A stretch of 64,000 nt of DNA from contig JAKNDB010000085.1 of the NCBI GenBank assembly GCA_024305405.1, forward strand, positions 1,596,001 to 1,660,000. The letters run 5' to 3'. The position numbers and the translations under genes are program-made. The notes under the pieces were generated by a model that was not told the origin of the DNA, did no database searches, and worked only from the letters and a program-made list of their open reading frames with translations. Shown piece after piece: positions 25,796 to 37,974 of the stretch. Origin of the DNA: Dirofilaria immitis. Taxonomy: Eukaryota; Nematoda; Chromadorea; Rhabditida; Onchocercidae. The first letter of the stretch is position 1; each line of letters starts with the position of its first letter.

Positions 25796-28209
25796 TCAGT
25801 TATTTCTTTCGCTCAAATATATTCGCCATTTTATGGCAATTATAGTATCAAATACTGTAATAATTAGTATAATTATTTGCCCAATTATACTCGTAGTTTG
25901 TTGTGATACTGAAAAATTGATAGAAATGATAATATGATTACAGTCGATGTCGAAATATTGAAATGAATGATAATATTGATTATAAATGCATGCCAGTAAA
26001 TTGATAGAAATGATAATATTAGTTATAAAAATGAAAAAAAAAAAACGAAAATGTCTAATCAATGAATTGATGTTCATTTATTATTTATTTTTTTAATTAC
26101 ATACATTTATTTATTAATATTATTGTCAACATTTATTTATTTATTAATATTATTATCAACATTCATTTGTTTATTATTCATTTATTATTATTATATCTTA
26201 AGATGATATTACGATGATATTATTTTGAGGATTACGGTGGCATCATTTTAAAGATTACAGTAATATTGCATGAAGAACTACGGTGACTATTTCAACCAGC
26301 TCTTTTTTCATCTCTCAGGGTTAAGATTTGCTGATTAAATAAATAGAAGAAAAATAGTAAAGTTTAAAAAATCTCTTTTCCTAATTTTTAAAAGAATTTT
26401 TTCTTTAGAGAATATTATCGGATTATGGTGATATTATTCCAAGAATTATGGTGATAAGGAATGAAATAATATAATTATATTTTTATCAAGAATTATCATC
26501 GAGATTAATTAATTACAACTTGGTACCTGTTTCAATTCCTTTAAATCATTCCACATACATCGATAAAATATTTAAAATTATTAAAATAGTAGCAATTGTC
26601 TGTAAATTTTTATTTTTATTTTTAAAATAAAAATATTATTCAATTGAAAAGATTTCAAAGAAATGAAATAATTAATTTTTATAATTGATTTTAATTTATA
26701 ATTAAAGCAATGCAATTATCGGAATTTCATATTTGAAATCGAAATAATCGTTAATTCGAAAATATATATACATATGAAATGTTAATTGTTAAGATAAAAT
26801 ATATATATGTATACGATAAAACAACCAATGATGATAATATACATTGATAGTGATAAATGGCCAAATAAAAATGCATTTTTCAGTGATACATGATGTGATT
26901 GCTAGAATACCACTAGCTAATATAACAATACCACTAATATATTGTATCATGATATGCTTATCATGAGGTGATAATGCCATACTACCAATGATTATTGTCC
27001 CAAAAGGACAAAAAATATTGCAATTATTATCAGTAAATACTTAAAAAGAATGGTGTATTAGAATTATGTATCATTATTAATCTATTAATCATCGTTTCAT
27101 AAATAATAAATTATATAATCTATTGAAATAATTTAAATGTGATAAATTGATCAAAATTATTGATCAAAACAAATGAAAAATAACAAAAAAAATTGATTAA
27201 TTCAGCAATCAATTATTAAATCATTTTCTTTTAAAAGAATTATAAAATTTCATTAGCTAAAGATTATATATCTTTTAATGTAATTATCGTTAAAAGAAAA
27301 TAATTTTATTGCTCTTAATAAGAAAATGATAACTATAATCATAATGATAAGAGTCGGAAAATTTTTCGAATTAAAAAAGATATCATATTTATTCTCTTAA
27401 CTTTTTCAATTTCTAAATTTAATAGGAGCTTAATAATTTGAAATCCAAAATAACAGTGATAAAATAAGCTATAAAAATAATTCATATTATCAGCAAACTC
27501 TCCCTAGCAATGATAATCAGGAAGTTTTAGATGAAAATGCACATCATATACATTCTTTTAATTTTCAACTTAATTTCAAAATGAAACAATAAGAATTTTG
27601 TTAACCTGAATTTGAAATAATCCTAATCAGATATGCTTCATGTTATCAATAAACAGTAATAATTTTAATAATCAGAATCTGAAATAATCCTAATCATATA
27701 TGCTTCATGTTATCAGTTAAATAAAAACTTTGAAGTTTCACAGATTTATTTTTAATAATTTGTAGATTGAAATTAGATAAAAACTTCCCTATTCCCGTCA
27801 TATCTGAGCTTATTTTTCAGGTTTAAAAAAATCTTTTTTCATATATTTTTTATTTTTACTTTTTTTTTAATTTGCATATTTGAGTTTGCATTTTTTATAT
27901 TTTATCTCTTTCATATTCAATCGATAATTATAAATTAAATTTAATCATTGATTATCATTATATGCTGAATTTATAAATTAAATTTAATCATTAATTATCA
28001 TTATGTGCTAAATTTATAAATTAAATTTATAATCAAATTTAATTTTTCATATGCATTTTTAAACTTTTCTTTTTTGCAAAGATATCAATTATGCATTGGT
28101 CAAAGGATTATATTAATTTAATATAAAATATAAAAATTAAAATATGCGAAAATTAAAATAAAAAATTTCATACCTTTACAGGACAACAACAACATTTTTC
28201 AGCATTCAT
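25796..28209 (-). CDS. Small four-TM membrane protein with N-terminal Cys cluster
   Basis: Exons in transcript order: 28209-28174, 27039-26843, 26054-25942, 25908-25796; about 152 residues. Exon 1 gives MNAEKCCCCPVK, a likely palmitoylated cytoplasmic start. Exon 2 encodes TM1 and TM2 around the loop ALSPHDKHIM (second helix IMIQYISGIVILASGILAIT). Exon 3 encodes TM3 (FIFITNIIISINLLACIY) and exon 4 encodes TM4 (IIGQIIILIITVFDTIIAIKW) with tail RIYLSERNN. The layout resembles small tetraspan families (MARVEL, LAPTM or nematode-specific four-TM proteins) but I cannot assign one. Exon 2 breaks between TM1 halves unless one base is added to an A run at 27002-27005 or 27010-27015. Exon 3 needs a change in the A12 run at 26034-26045. 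Exon 4 and the Cys-rich exon 1 are clean. Confidence 0.6.
27605..27720. repeat. 68-bp direct duplication in intron 1 of the four-TM gene
   Basis: TGAAATAATCCTAATCA..ATATGCTTCATGTTATCA occurs twice (27613 and 27680) with few changes. Confidence 0.85.
27921..28040. repeat. About 51-bp tandem repeat, 2.5 copies
   Basis: Units of ATTATAAATTAAATTTAATC followed by ATTGATTATCATTATRTGCT. Confidence 0.8.
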
Positions 28210-28329
28210 TTTCAATTATCCAACAGTTAATTTTTGTTAATTCTAAAAAAAAATAAATGAGATTTTTTTTTGGCATTTTGTAATCTCGAGATTAAATGAT
28301 AAGTTAAATAAATTGATGCCATTATTACT

Positions 28330-28358
28330 ATCAATATTATTATCAATATTATTATCAA

Positions 28359-28421
<63 letters not shown>

Positions 28422-28460
28422 TACTATTATTATTATTACTATTATTATTATTACTATTAG
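28330..28460. repeat. (ATT)n microsatellite upstream of the four-TM gene
   Basis: About 30 ATT units with flanking ATTACT and TCAATATT variants, 120-250 bp before the minus-strand ATG. Long poly-Ile frames here are artefacts. Confidence 0.95.
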
Positions 28461-31359
28461 CAATTTAACTCGGTTCAAAGAATTACATTAATTTAGCATC
28501 TAATTTATAAATTATAAATAATAATAATATTAGTAATATGTTTACAAAAAAATAAGCATATATAAATAATTAATTTAGCATAGAATTTAAACAATAAAAT
28601 AAATAAACAATCAATAAATAGACAATAATAAATATATAGAATTTAAATAATAAAGTAAATAAATAATAAATAAATATATAAATAACAATAATAATTAAAA
28701 TGCCACCGATTTAATTTAATTATAATTCATTTTAATTATTTGTAATTTATTTTAGTTGTTTAATTTCTTTTTTTTTCATTTCATTAACTTTTCCAAGAAA
28801 TTTTAATATGCTTATTTTCTTTATAAATAATTATATTTTATCAAATATAATTATTTATATTAATTCACCATACTAATAATAATTTGTGCATAATTTCCTT
28901 TTAAATTACTAATTCCAATTATTCAATTCATATTAGCATTAGGCATGATATGTTAAATAATATTAGCATAGTTTAGTTAATTTAATTCCGATTTTATATT
29001 TTCGATACTAAATTTCCATTTAATTTCATATTTTATAATAGAATTTAATCAAAAATATTTTAATTAAAATTTTTTATTTTACAATGAATTAATCATTTGC
29101 ATATTTTCATTTTATTATAAATCATTTTTTCAAGTCAACTATGCTAAAATTTGTAAAATTTTTTGCCATATTTATATTATTTTAAATTGTAAATTATCCG
29201 TTATCAATTATTAAATTATAGATAGATTATATATTCTATCTAGATAGATCATTATATATTCTAACTATCTACAGTAATGATAAGAGAAAACTAATTATTA
29301 TCATGATATTTTAGAGATGATAATTAAGCAATGATGAAAATTGCAAAAGTAATAATTCCAGAAATTCCAAAGATATCGTCAAAATTTAATATCAAAGCAG
29401 AAATCATGCATTGATAATTTGATAACACATTCCAAAAAGCATGTTAATTTTGATCAATACATACCGATAAGCTATATGAAAGATTTAAATAACTCAGATC
29501 AAATCTTTTATCATATATTTCAACCAGAAAGATTTATAAATATTCTGAATTTTAATGATGGAAACATGAATCGTCATAAGTGAAAGATCAAAAATCAATT
29601 GATAAGTTTTGATAAAATTCCATGCAAATGTTAGGATCATCATACTAAATCTTTTATCTGAAATTAAAGAAAAATTAATCATACCGTATGAAGAAAGATA
29701 TAAAAATAACAATGACAAAAATTATGCATATCATATCAATAAATACATTGATAAACGATCCAAAAATCAATCGATAAATTATTTATTAAAGAAAATTTTA
29801 ATCGAGAAAAAAATCAATAAACTATTTAAGAATCAATTGAAAGAAAAGAATCAATAAAACTATTTAAAAATTCACTGATAAGAAGGAAAAAAATTGACAA
29901 ACTCTTTAAGAATTAATTGCTTAAAAATTAATTGATAAAATTTTTCTTTAAATTTTAAATAAAAATATTTTACGATAAAATAAAAAAGTTTTTCGGAATT
30001 TTCCAATAAAGCATTTTTCTCAAGCAAAGTTTTATCATATACTTTGTATTGAAATCATTGTTAAGAAAAAAATAAACATTTCAATTGTCCGAAAATATTA
30101 TATTTTAATTAATAGACATAAAATTATCATTGATTATCTTATCTGCTAATTTTTAAATATTATAGAAGAGATCAAAAGAAGAAAATACAATGATGTTTTA
30201 TCATTGATTATCTTATCAGCTAATTTTTAAATATTTTATAAATTCATAGAAAAGGTCAAAGTGAGAAGGTTTTCAAAATTTTCTGAAATTCAAATAAAAT
30301 ATTCGCCTTAACAATTCTTCTTTTGTTTAAATTTGAGGCCGAAACCGGAAAATGGTAAAACATGGGGAGTTTTGTGTTTGAGAAAAATAGTGTTTTAGGG
30401 GATTTCATTTGGTGTTTGGCAATTCGATGTGGGAGGTCACGCTGATTTATGCTTATTGTATGAAATGGATCTCTTTTTTAGGATAAATTGTATAGGGAAG
30501 TAAACTTTTCGAGAAATATTTCGTAATCTTTTAGAAATAAGTGTAACTAAATTCGAACTTACTAAAAAATATATGAAATATTTTTCGAGAAAATTTTACA
30601 AACGAAGACGAAATATTTTATTCTCACTTTTATCGTTTTTTTTTATTTAAAATTAAATCGAAAAATTGCTTTTCTTTTCTTTGATTTTCTGAGATTTTTT
30701 GATAGAGAAATTGATAGAGAAATATGATATATGTTTTGAATTTTTATGCAAATTATGAGGAAAAAATTTTCATATTATTTAGCAATCATTTGAATATTTA
30801 TAACGAAATTAAAATTTTGACTTATCATTATAATCTGATTTCTTTCTTCGGACTGGTAAATTTATCATTTTTGTTCTGTAATTTTGAAATTTATATTTAG
30901 ATATTCGAATTGAAATTAATGTAAGCCAAAGATTAAGCTTTTTTTCGATTATGTTAAAGTTTCGTGGTTTTTCTTTTGTCGTTTTTTTTTTTTTTTTATC
31001 TTCTCTCTATTCTTGTAAATGATAAAATGTTAAATTGGAGAAATAATTTGTTATGAATGATAAAAATGTCAGTTAGATAATTAATTTGTTTTAATTATTA
31101 ATAAATGAAAAAGATATGTTTATTTTTTTAATTAATAAAAAACAAGAAATATACATTTTATATTTTTGCATACTTATAATATTAATAGAACCATTTATTA
31201 TTACTATTATTATTTCTTCATTTTTCAATCTTTTCCTATGTAGTTATGCTTTATGTCGTTATAATTTACTTTTAGAATTTCATTCTTTATCCATTATTAT
31301 TGTTTTCTTTCGTTATTCTTATCTTGAATTATGATTTCGTTTTTTTTTCCGAGATAAAG
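28461..31359. other. Divergent intergenic region (four-TM gene / tomm-20)
   Basis: Mostly AT-rich. 29300-29690 on the minus strand has two open blocks behind a TTTAATTTCAG acceptor (include FAWNFIKTYQLIFDLSLMT and MISALILNFDDIFGISGIIT), possibly a relic of a membrane-protein gene. 29720-29960 contains degenerate AATCAATTGATAAA repeats. 30335-30480 is GC-richer and lies about 0.9-1.0 kb before tomm-20. T-rich tracts occur at 30955 and 31341-31349, the latter just before the tomm-20 start. Confidence 0.35.
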
Positions 31360-33327
31360 ATGGGAAGTGAATCGTTCTTATCGAGTGCTTTTTCACGACA
31401 GCGAATCATCACAGCAGCGGGTATTGCAGCAGCCGCATTTATTGGTTATTGCATTTATTTCGATCATAAAGGCGTTCAGCACCTGATTATAAGCAAAAAA
31501 TACGTGAACGTAAGTGATTTACATGAGCTAAACGTATCAAACAAGATGTTATAAAAGTGATTATAATGTATCAGTAGGAAAATACCAATCAAAAAGCAAT
31601 TCTAAAACGGATCGCAATATAATATCGATAATATTATCATAAAAAGAGACTTTTCGTAATTATGCTTTTTTTGAATCTTCTCCTATTGCTTCGACTATAG
31701 GAAAAAATTTTCAAATGTATCAGTAAAATTATTGAAATAGACGAAAAAATTTGACATTTTTATCATCCATTTCTAAATAATGGGCCTAAATTTCATTTTT
31801 CATATATAATAGAGTGATTTTTTTTCAAGCATAGTTTAATCGAAGCACTCGTTCTATTGTTACAATGCTTTGATGATAGTGCCTTACATCTAAGGAGTAA
31901 AGTAGGAGAAAAATGACCAGAAGCTCAAATTTTTTTTCGGAGGAACTGATGTTTGACTATTTTCTTTCGCTTCATTTTTTCATCAAAATACGCCAACTGT
32001 TTTACAATGAAATATGTGTGCTTCATAATTCAACATATATCAAAGCATAAAGTGATATTTTTTACTTGAATTATAACTTTGGTAAATTTATTAGTGGAAA
32101 TAAATGAATTATAGTTTTAAAAAAGCATTTCAAACAATTCATTGTTTCAGAACGTCGTGCTAGAGCAAAAAGAAGCAACCGGTAAATCTACCAAATCCAC
32201 AAAACGCTACTGAGATGCAAGCATTTTTCTTGCAAGAAGTGCAATTAGGCGAAGAATTGTTAGCAGATGGTACTTTTTTTGTCCATTGATAACCTGAAAT
32301 GCTGGTTAGAAGTTTGAAGTACCGGTGTTCTTTTTTAAGAATTGATTTTAGCTCTGATATATCTTTGGCAAATTTTTAAATCAGACATACTCTACAAAAA
32401 CTTTCAAAGCAATAGGATTTATGTAAAATGGACGAATTGGAATTAAATTGAATTACTGTTACCACAACATAATTCTATGAGAGTGATTAATTATCTGACG
32501 TTTGATATATTCACATTTTATTTTTGCGTTTTAGGACACACTGTTGATGGTATTGAACACTTATGTAATGCAATTACTATGTGTGGTCAACCAGCGCAAC
32601 TGATCCAAATTTTCCAACAAACATTACCAAGTGAACATTTTACACTTCTGGTACAGAAGTTACCGGAAGCCAAAGCTGTGAGATTTAATTATTTTCCATT
32701 TCGTTCATTAGTCTTTCAAATTCATAATAAGTTCAGTGTTTGTCAGTCCCTCTCTTTAATTATTGGAGAATACTATATGATACATTTCCACTGAAATTAC
32801 TTCAACTATAGTGGCTTCTATCTTGTATAGTTATATCCTGGACAGCTTTTTTTCCTTACTATCAATTTTTGAATTAGATAGAGAAATTTCAAGAAAATCT
32901 GTTACATTTACAACGACTATTTTAATGGTCATTTAGGTATTATTAATCATAGAAAAAGTAATTAACTTAAAAATTAATGTAATAGTATTTTATTTACATT
33001 TCTTAATAATACCTGAATGACCACTATTACAATAATTGTTGTAAAAAATTAACAGTTGAATAAAGCTAATAGATGAGGACAAAATGACCGAGATAATAGT
33101 ATATAAAGAAAGCAGTTACAAGGTAAGCTTAATTTCATTTTCTTTTATCCTTTTCTTTTGAAATTCGTTGTTAATTTTCAAAATGTATACAGCGTCTGAA
33201 TCGAATGTTCGGTAATCAATTGGGGCAGACTGAACGTTTACAATCTGGAGCGGACGATGGTGATAATTCAGCAGCTGTTACAGCGCCGAATACTATTGAA
33301 ATCAGCGATGATCTCGAACTTGAATAG
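31360..33327 (+). CDS. tomm-20: Mitochondrial import receptor subunit TOM20
   Basis: Exons 31360-31509, 32151-32269, 32535-32677, 33193-33327; 182 residues after frame repair. TOM20 sits in the mitochondrial outer membrane with a single N-terminal anchor and binds presequences through a TPR-like cytosolic domain. The anchor is visible (about 16-34, RIITAAGIAAAAFIGYCIYF), followed by DHK and the conserved basic block RRSAPDYKQKIRE, then FFLQEVQLGEELLADG, HLCNAITMCGQPAQL and FQQTLPSEHFTLLVQKLPE, and an acidic C-terminus. Length and order match animal TOM20. As written, the gene is broken twice: AAA at 31468-31470 needs a fourth A, and A5 at 32167-32171 needs a sixth. With both added, exons 1 and 2 rejoin in correct phase (1, 1, 0). 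The ATG follows a T-rich tract ending CCGAG, a possible splice-leader site. Confidence 0.95.
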
Positions 33328-33689
33328 TTTATGATGGATCATTTCTTTTTTTAGAATTTTTTTAAAGATAGGAGACTTAACGGTGAGACTTATTGGTAAT
33401 TTATAACTTATTTATAAGTTTTTGCATATAAAATCTAATGTTTTATTTGATATTAAGATATATATCAAAATCCTGCATTTTGAGCAATCAGAACTGAGTG
33501 AAATCGCTTAGGTTTTTAATAGCTTTACAAATTTAATTAGTGATATTTGTGCCATATTCGGGATAAATCTTATGTTTAGTTAGTCTGTTCGAATTACTTT
33601 ACAATCAATTATTTACCTTATTTTTTATTGAATGTGGCTTATAATCTTACGAAGTTTGCCTGTGTCTAAATATTTTCATCCATACAGTG
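33328..33689. other. tomm-20 3' flank
   Basis: Probable 3' untranslated and intergenic sequence. No feature beyond that was seen. Confidence 0.4.
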
Positions 33690-34209
33690 CCTGTTGGATT
33701 GATCTACCATTGCATAGGATGGCATTATGGATCGTTTAACATTAGTACAACAATTATCTGTACTGGAAAATTATGATTTTTTTATTAACTCTTTAAAATG
33801 ATTTTTGTTATTGTTGCTCTATTGTTGCTGTTTTTGAGCAAAAAAAAAAAAAAAAACGAAGTATGCTTCAAAACATGTTTCTTGATGCGGTGTTACTGTT
33901 AAAATATTTTACTATTTTTTTTCTTTTTATATTTATACATATATGATGATTTATTTTACCAATGATTGAACAATTTATATTATTTGCTTAGAAATATTTT
34001 GAGATATCAAATGTTGCAATCTGTTTTCCAATTGAAATGAGGACACAGCATGTTGTCTTTTTCATTTGATCACAATTGTTACACCAGAAATAAGGTAGTT
34101 GATCATTGGGAAGGGCAAGTTTACAGGAAAGGAGAAGATGAAGTAAAAGAATGAACTTTGAGAATGTTTCTAAAATTATCAGTAAGATTGTGCTGGAAAT
34201 AATTCTCAT
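33690..34209 (-). CDS. Possible small secreted Cys-containing peptide
   Basis: A minus-strand ATG at 34209 opens a hydrophobic leader (MRIISSTILLIILETFSKFI, then LLLHLLLSC). The frame continues for 73 codons with LPYFWCNNCDQMKKTTCC. Downstream, a TTTCCAGTACAG acceptor precedes a GC-richer block that reads NCCTNVKRSIMPSYAMVDQS and ends in a stop near 33690. A donor T|GTAAAC inside the first frame would join the two in phase to a peptide of about 58 residues. The opposite strand of the second block is also open, no homology is recognised, and the gene would overlap the tomm-20 flank. Treat as a hypothesis. Confidence 0.25.
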
Positions 34210-34469
34210 GCCCTCTTATGACATTTACTTTTGATTCCATATTTTTGAGATTTTTCATCTTTCATTTTTCGGCTAAATTAAATTCCTTTCTTAATGGATA
34301 TGTTGAAGTGGCTTTCGAAAAAGGTTTTTCGAATATTTTATATTGTATTCGATCATATCTTGTTTTTTTTTCAATTTTTTTCTTTTCTTTTCCTTTTTTT
34401 CTTTTGATCTTTGATAGAATGATGAATACAGGATATAAATTATTACTAAATTTAAATTATTTCTAGAAC

Positions 34470-35940
34470 TTAGGCTAAAAATTAGGCAAAATTATGATCA
34501 ACTAATATTAAATCGAAATTTTGATCATTTGCAGCAAATATCTCATAGCTTTTACATTTAGCATTTATCGCCTTTGTAATCTTAAATTTCGCTATTGTTA
34601 TTATTAAATTTTGATTAGATGTAAATTTGCTTAGTATTCTACATAATCATCATATAACACTTCTTCTTATATCTATTATCCTAAAAATATTTCACTTCTA
34701 ATATTTCTCGTTTTTATATTTTATTTGAATGATTAGATTTTCTTTAAAAAAAAAAAGAATATATGAAAAAAGGAATTTATGGTTGTGGAAATTGTATGTT
34801 TGTTGTGAATTTCAAATTAAAAAAATTCCTTTTATTTGAAGGGAAAATTTTTTTTCTTTCTTTCTTTCTATTTTATTAATTTACATTATTATTAACAATT
34901 CGTTAAAATAACAATCTTATATTAATAAATTGATGGAAATTTGAAAAATGATATAATTAAATGACAATGTATAATTTACATATTTTTTTTAACCTACGAT
35001 TGATATATGATATTTTATTGATTGAAAAAAAGCATTTAATATTTCAAAGAAATATATTAATTTAAAATAATAGCAATCTTTTGAAAATAATCAAATATAT
35101 ATATGTAAATAAATTAATACAATATTAAATAATACACTTAAATCATTTATCATTAAAATAATCAAATAATTATCAAACGATCAAACATATATGCAAAATA
35201 GATTAATACAATATCAATTGACATTTTATTAATCGTATTTAATTTATAAATTTAATAAACAATAAATCAAATAATTGAATAATCAATTACTCAAATAAAC
35301 TTTTATTACGCAAAAGTTTCTTTTATATTGTATATATATAAACATGTTTTTTTATTGCTTTTTAAATATTAATTATTTTGTGAAAAGTATTCTATTTTCT
35401 ATTCTATTCATACAATGAAATTCAATGCCATATCAAAGAGATGAAATGACAAATGAGAGAGAGAGGGAGAGAGAGAGAGAAAGAGAAAGAGAGAGGGATA
35501 GGAGGGGACATTTGTAGTGTTTATTGCAAAAGTCAAGAAATGGACCGGTTGTGAATGTTTGAGCGTTAGTTGTATATCGTTTTAGTTGGTCGCGGTCGAT
35601 GTCCTTATATGGTCATGACCGCCGTTGATATATTATCGTTATCATCATTAATCTATTATAGTTATAATAGATTGTAATAGTAATATCAATAAACCATTGT
35701 TTATTTTATTAATTAATTTTTCTTTATAATTATTAACATATATTTGAATTGAATTTAAAAATTTATTCAATTAAATCATCAATTATTACATGATTTTTTT
35801 TTGGTTAGTTAATTAATAATTAAAGGAATTCAATTAAATTAATTAATGGCGACATTGGATAAATGATTGAAATAAGAAAAAATAATTTTTTTTAAAAAAA
35901 TCACTTGAAAGAAATCAAATATTTGTAAACACATTATTTA
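34470..35940. other. Intergenic DNA with GA tract and GC-rich palindromic block
   Basis: Mostly AT-rich. (GA)n-like purine tract at 35454-35500. 35510-35650 is GC-richer and contains AAATGGACCGG, GGTCGCGGTCGATG and the perfect palindrome GGTCATGACC (nuclear-receptor-like half-sites), then GACCGCC, complementary to the earlier GCGGTC. No open exon; a regulatory element or short RNA is possible. Confidence 0.35.
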
Positions 35941-35942
35941 TT

Positions 35943-36390
<448 letters not shown>

Positions 36391-36499
36391 ATAAATTAGT
36401 TCAGTGGTTTTGTTAGAAGATGCGGAGGAGGGAGGAGGAGGTGTATTTCACCGCAACAATTTTCGAAAATCATTTATGTCAAGCGTCACCTATCATCGT

Positions 36500-36535
36500 T
36501 TTATGTTCTCAACTACTTACTACTACTACTACTAC

Positions 36536-36583
<48 letters not shown>

Positions 36584-36790
36584 ACTATTACTACAATAAT
36601 TGCCACAATCATTACTGCTACAATAAGTAATACTAATGTTTTTGGCTTCTACAGTTACTATTACTATCACCACTACTACCATTATTACTACTACTACTAC
36701 TGATATTATCATTGTTAACTACTATTGCTATTGTAATTATTACTATTACTATTAGCATTGCTGCTACAAAATGCTACTGCTACATTACTA

Positions 36791-36822
<32 letters not shown>

Positions 36823-37030
36823 TTACTACTACTACTACTACAATAACTATTACAATAGTTGGTACAATAACTGCTACTATAACAGCAATAATGGCAACAA
36901 TAACTATTATAATGATAATAATAACAATAATAGCCATTGCAACTACAATAACAATAACAACAATAATAACCATTATAATTGCAATTACAATAGTAATAAC
37001 AGCAACTACTACTACAACTAATATAATAAT
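36500..37030. repeat. Trinucleotide cluster: (TAC)n, (CTG)14, (ACT)n, AAT/CAA runs
   Basis: (TAC)n 36515-36536, (CTG)n 36537-36578, ACT/TAT mixtures 36580-36790, (ACT)n 36785-36842, then interrupted ACA/ATA units to 37020. All six-frame homopolymer peptides here (poly-Ala, poly-Ser, poly-Tyr) follow from the repeats. Confidence 0.9.
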
Positions 37031-37146
37031 CGCTGCTGTAGAAATGTGGTGGATCTCCATATTGATGGCTGACCTGTCGCAATTGTCATTTCAAACGCTG
37101 GTGTGTACCCTACAATTATTCTCATATATATTTATAATCGTATAGA

Positions 37147-37170
37147 TGCATACACACACACATACATACA

Positions 37171-37204
<34 letters not shown>

Positions 37205-37342
37205 CATACATACATGCATACATACACATACATACATACATACATATATACATACATACATGCATACATACACATACATACATGCATATATACATAAACG
37301 TATGTGTAGATAGATGTATGTATGTATGTATGTATGTATGAT
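37147..37342. repeat. (CATA)n then (TATG)n tetranucleotide repeats
   Basis: (CATA)n with ATGCATA and ATATATA breaks from 37147 to about 37290, then (TATG)n 37315-37342. The two halves are reverse complements and could fold. Confidence 0.95.
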
Positions 37343-37382
37343 GGGCGATGGCCTCTTTCGGCATCTATCATCACAGCTGACA

Positions 37383-37615
37383 GTACTACCTGCCTATTAC
37401 TACTACCATTACTACTACTAATACTATTACTACTACTACTACTACTACTACTATTACTACTATTACTATTACTATTACTACTACCATTACTACTACTAAT
37501 ACTATTACTACTACTACTACTACTACTACTACTATTACTACTATTACTATTACTATTACTACTACCATTACTACTACTAATACTATTACTACTACTACTA
37601 TTACTACTATTGCTT
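37383..37615. repeat. (TAC)n with higher-order repeat of about 80 bp
   Basis: TACCATTACTACTACTAATACTATT recurs near 37405, 37483 and 37564, separated by (TAC)n, giving a period of 78-81 bp. Confidence 0.9.
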
Positions 37616-37784
37616 TAAATTATCATCATTAAGCCATATTAAATATTCATTGCTTTGATGATTTGATTTTAAATTTGATCCGATCTTTTAAATAATTTAA
37701 ATATTTTTGGAATTAATTTAAAATTATGAAATATTTATTTTTAAGTTTATTATAAATTAAGTGGAACTTTTTATTGGTATAGCG

Positions 37785-37970
37785 ATAATAGTAGTAATAG
37801 TAAAGAGAAGGAATAGAAAGAGCATGGTGAGGAGGAGATGAAGGAAGATGAGAAGGAGGAGGAGGAGGAGGAGGAAATGCGGGGCAGAAGAGGAAAAAAG
37901 GAGGAATGAGAGGAGGAGGAGGAGGAAAAAATGAGGGGAGAGGAGAATGCGGGGTGAAAGAGGGTAATTC
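37785..37970. repeat. GGA-rich purine tract
   Basis: Almost pure purines on the plus strand (GGAGGA/GAAGGA units) for about 180 bp. Confidence 0.9.
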
Positions 37971-37974
37971 ATTG

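Noticed and set aside
28227..28478. Poly-Ile, and elsewhere poly-Asn, poly-Tyr and poly-Leu, open frames
   Set aside because: They are readings of (ATT)n, (TAC)n and similar microsatellites in several frames at once, with no flanking exon structure.
31360..32269. Programmed ribosomal frameshifting in tomm-20
   Set aside because: The first shift site is only AAA with no slippery heptamer or visible downstream structure. The same kind of base loss recurs in unrelated genes, so sequencing error is simpler.
37091..37374. Cys/Tyr/Val and Tyr/Ile/His/Thr repeat proteins
   Set aside because: Both are translations of the (CATA)n/(TATG)n tract on opposite strands.
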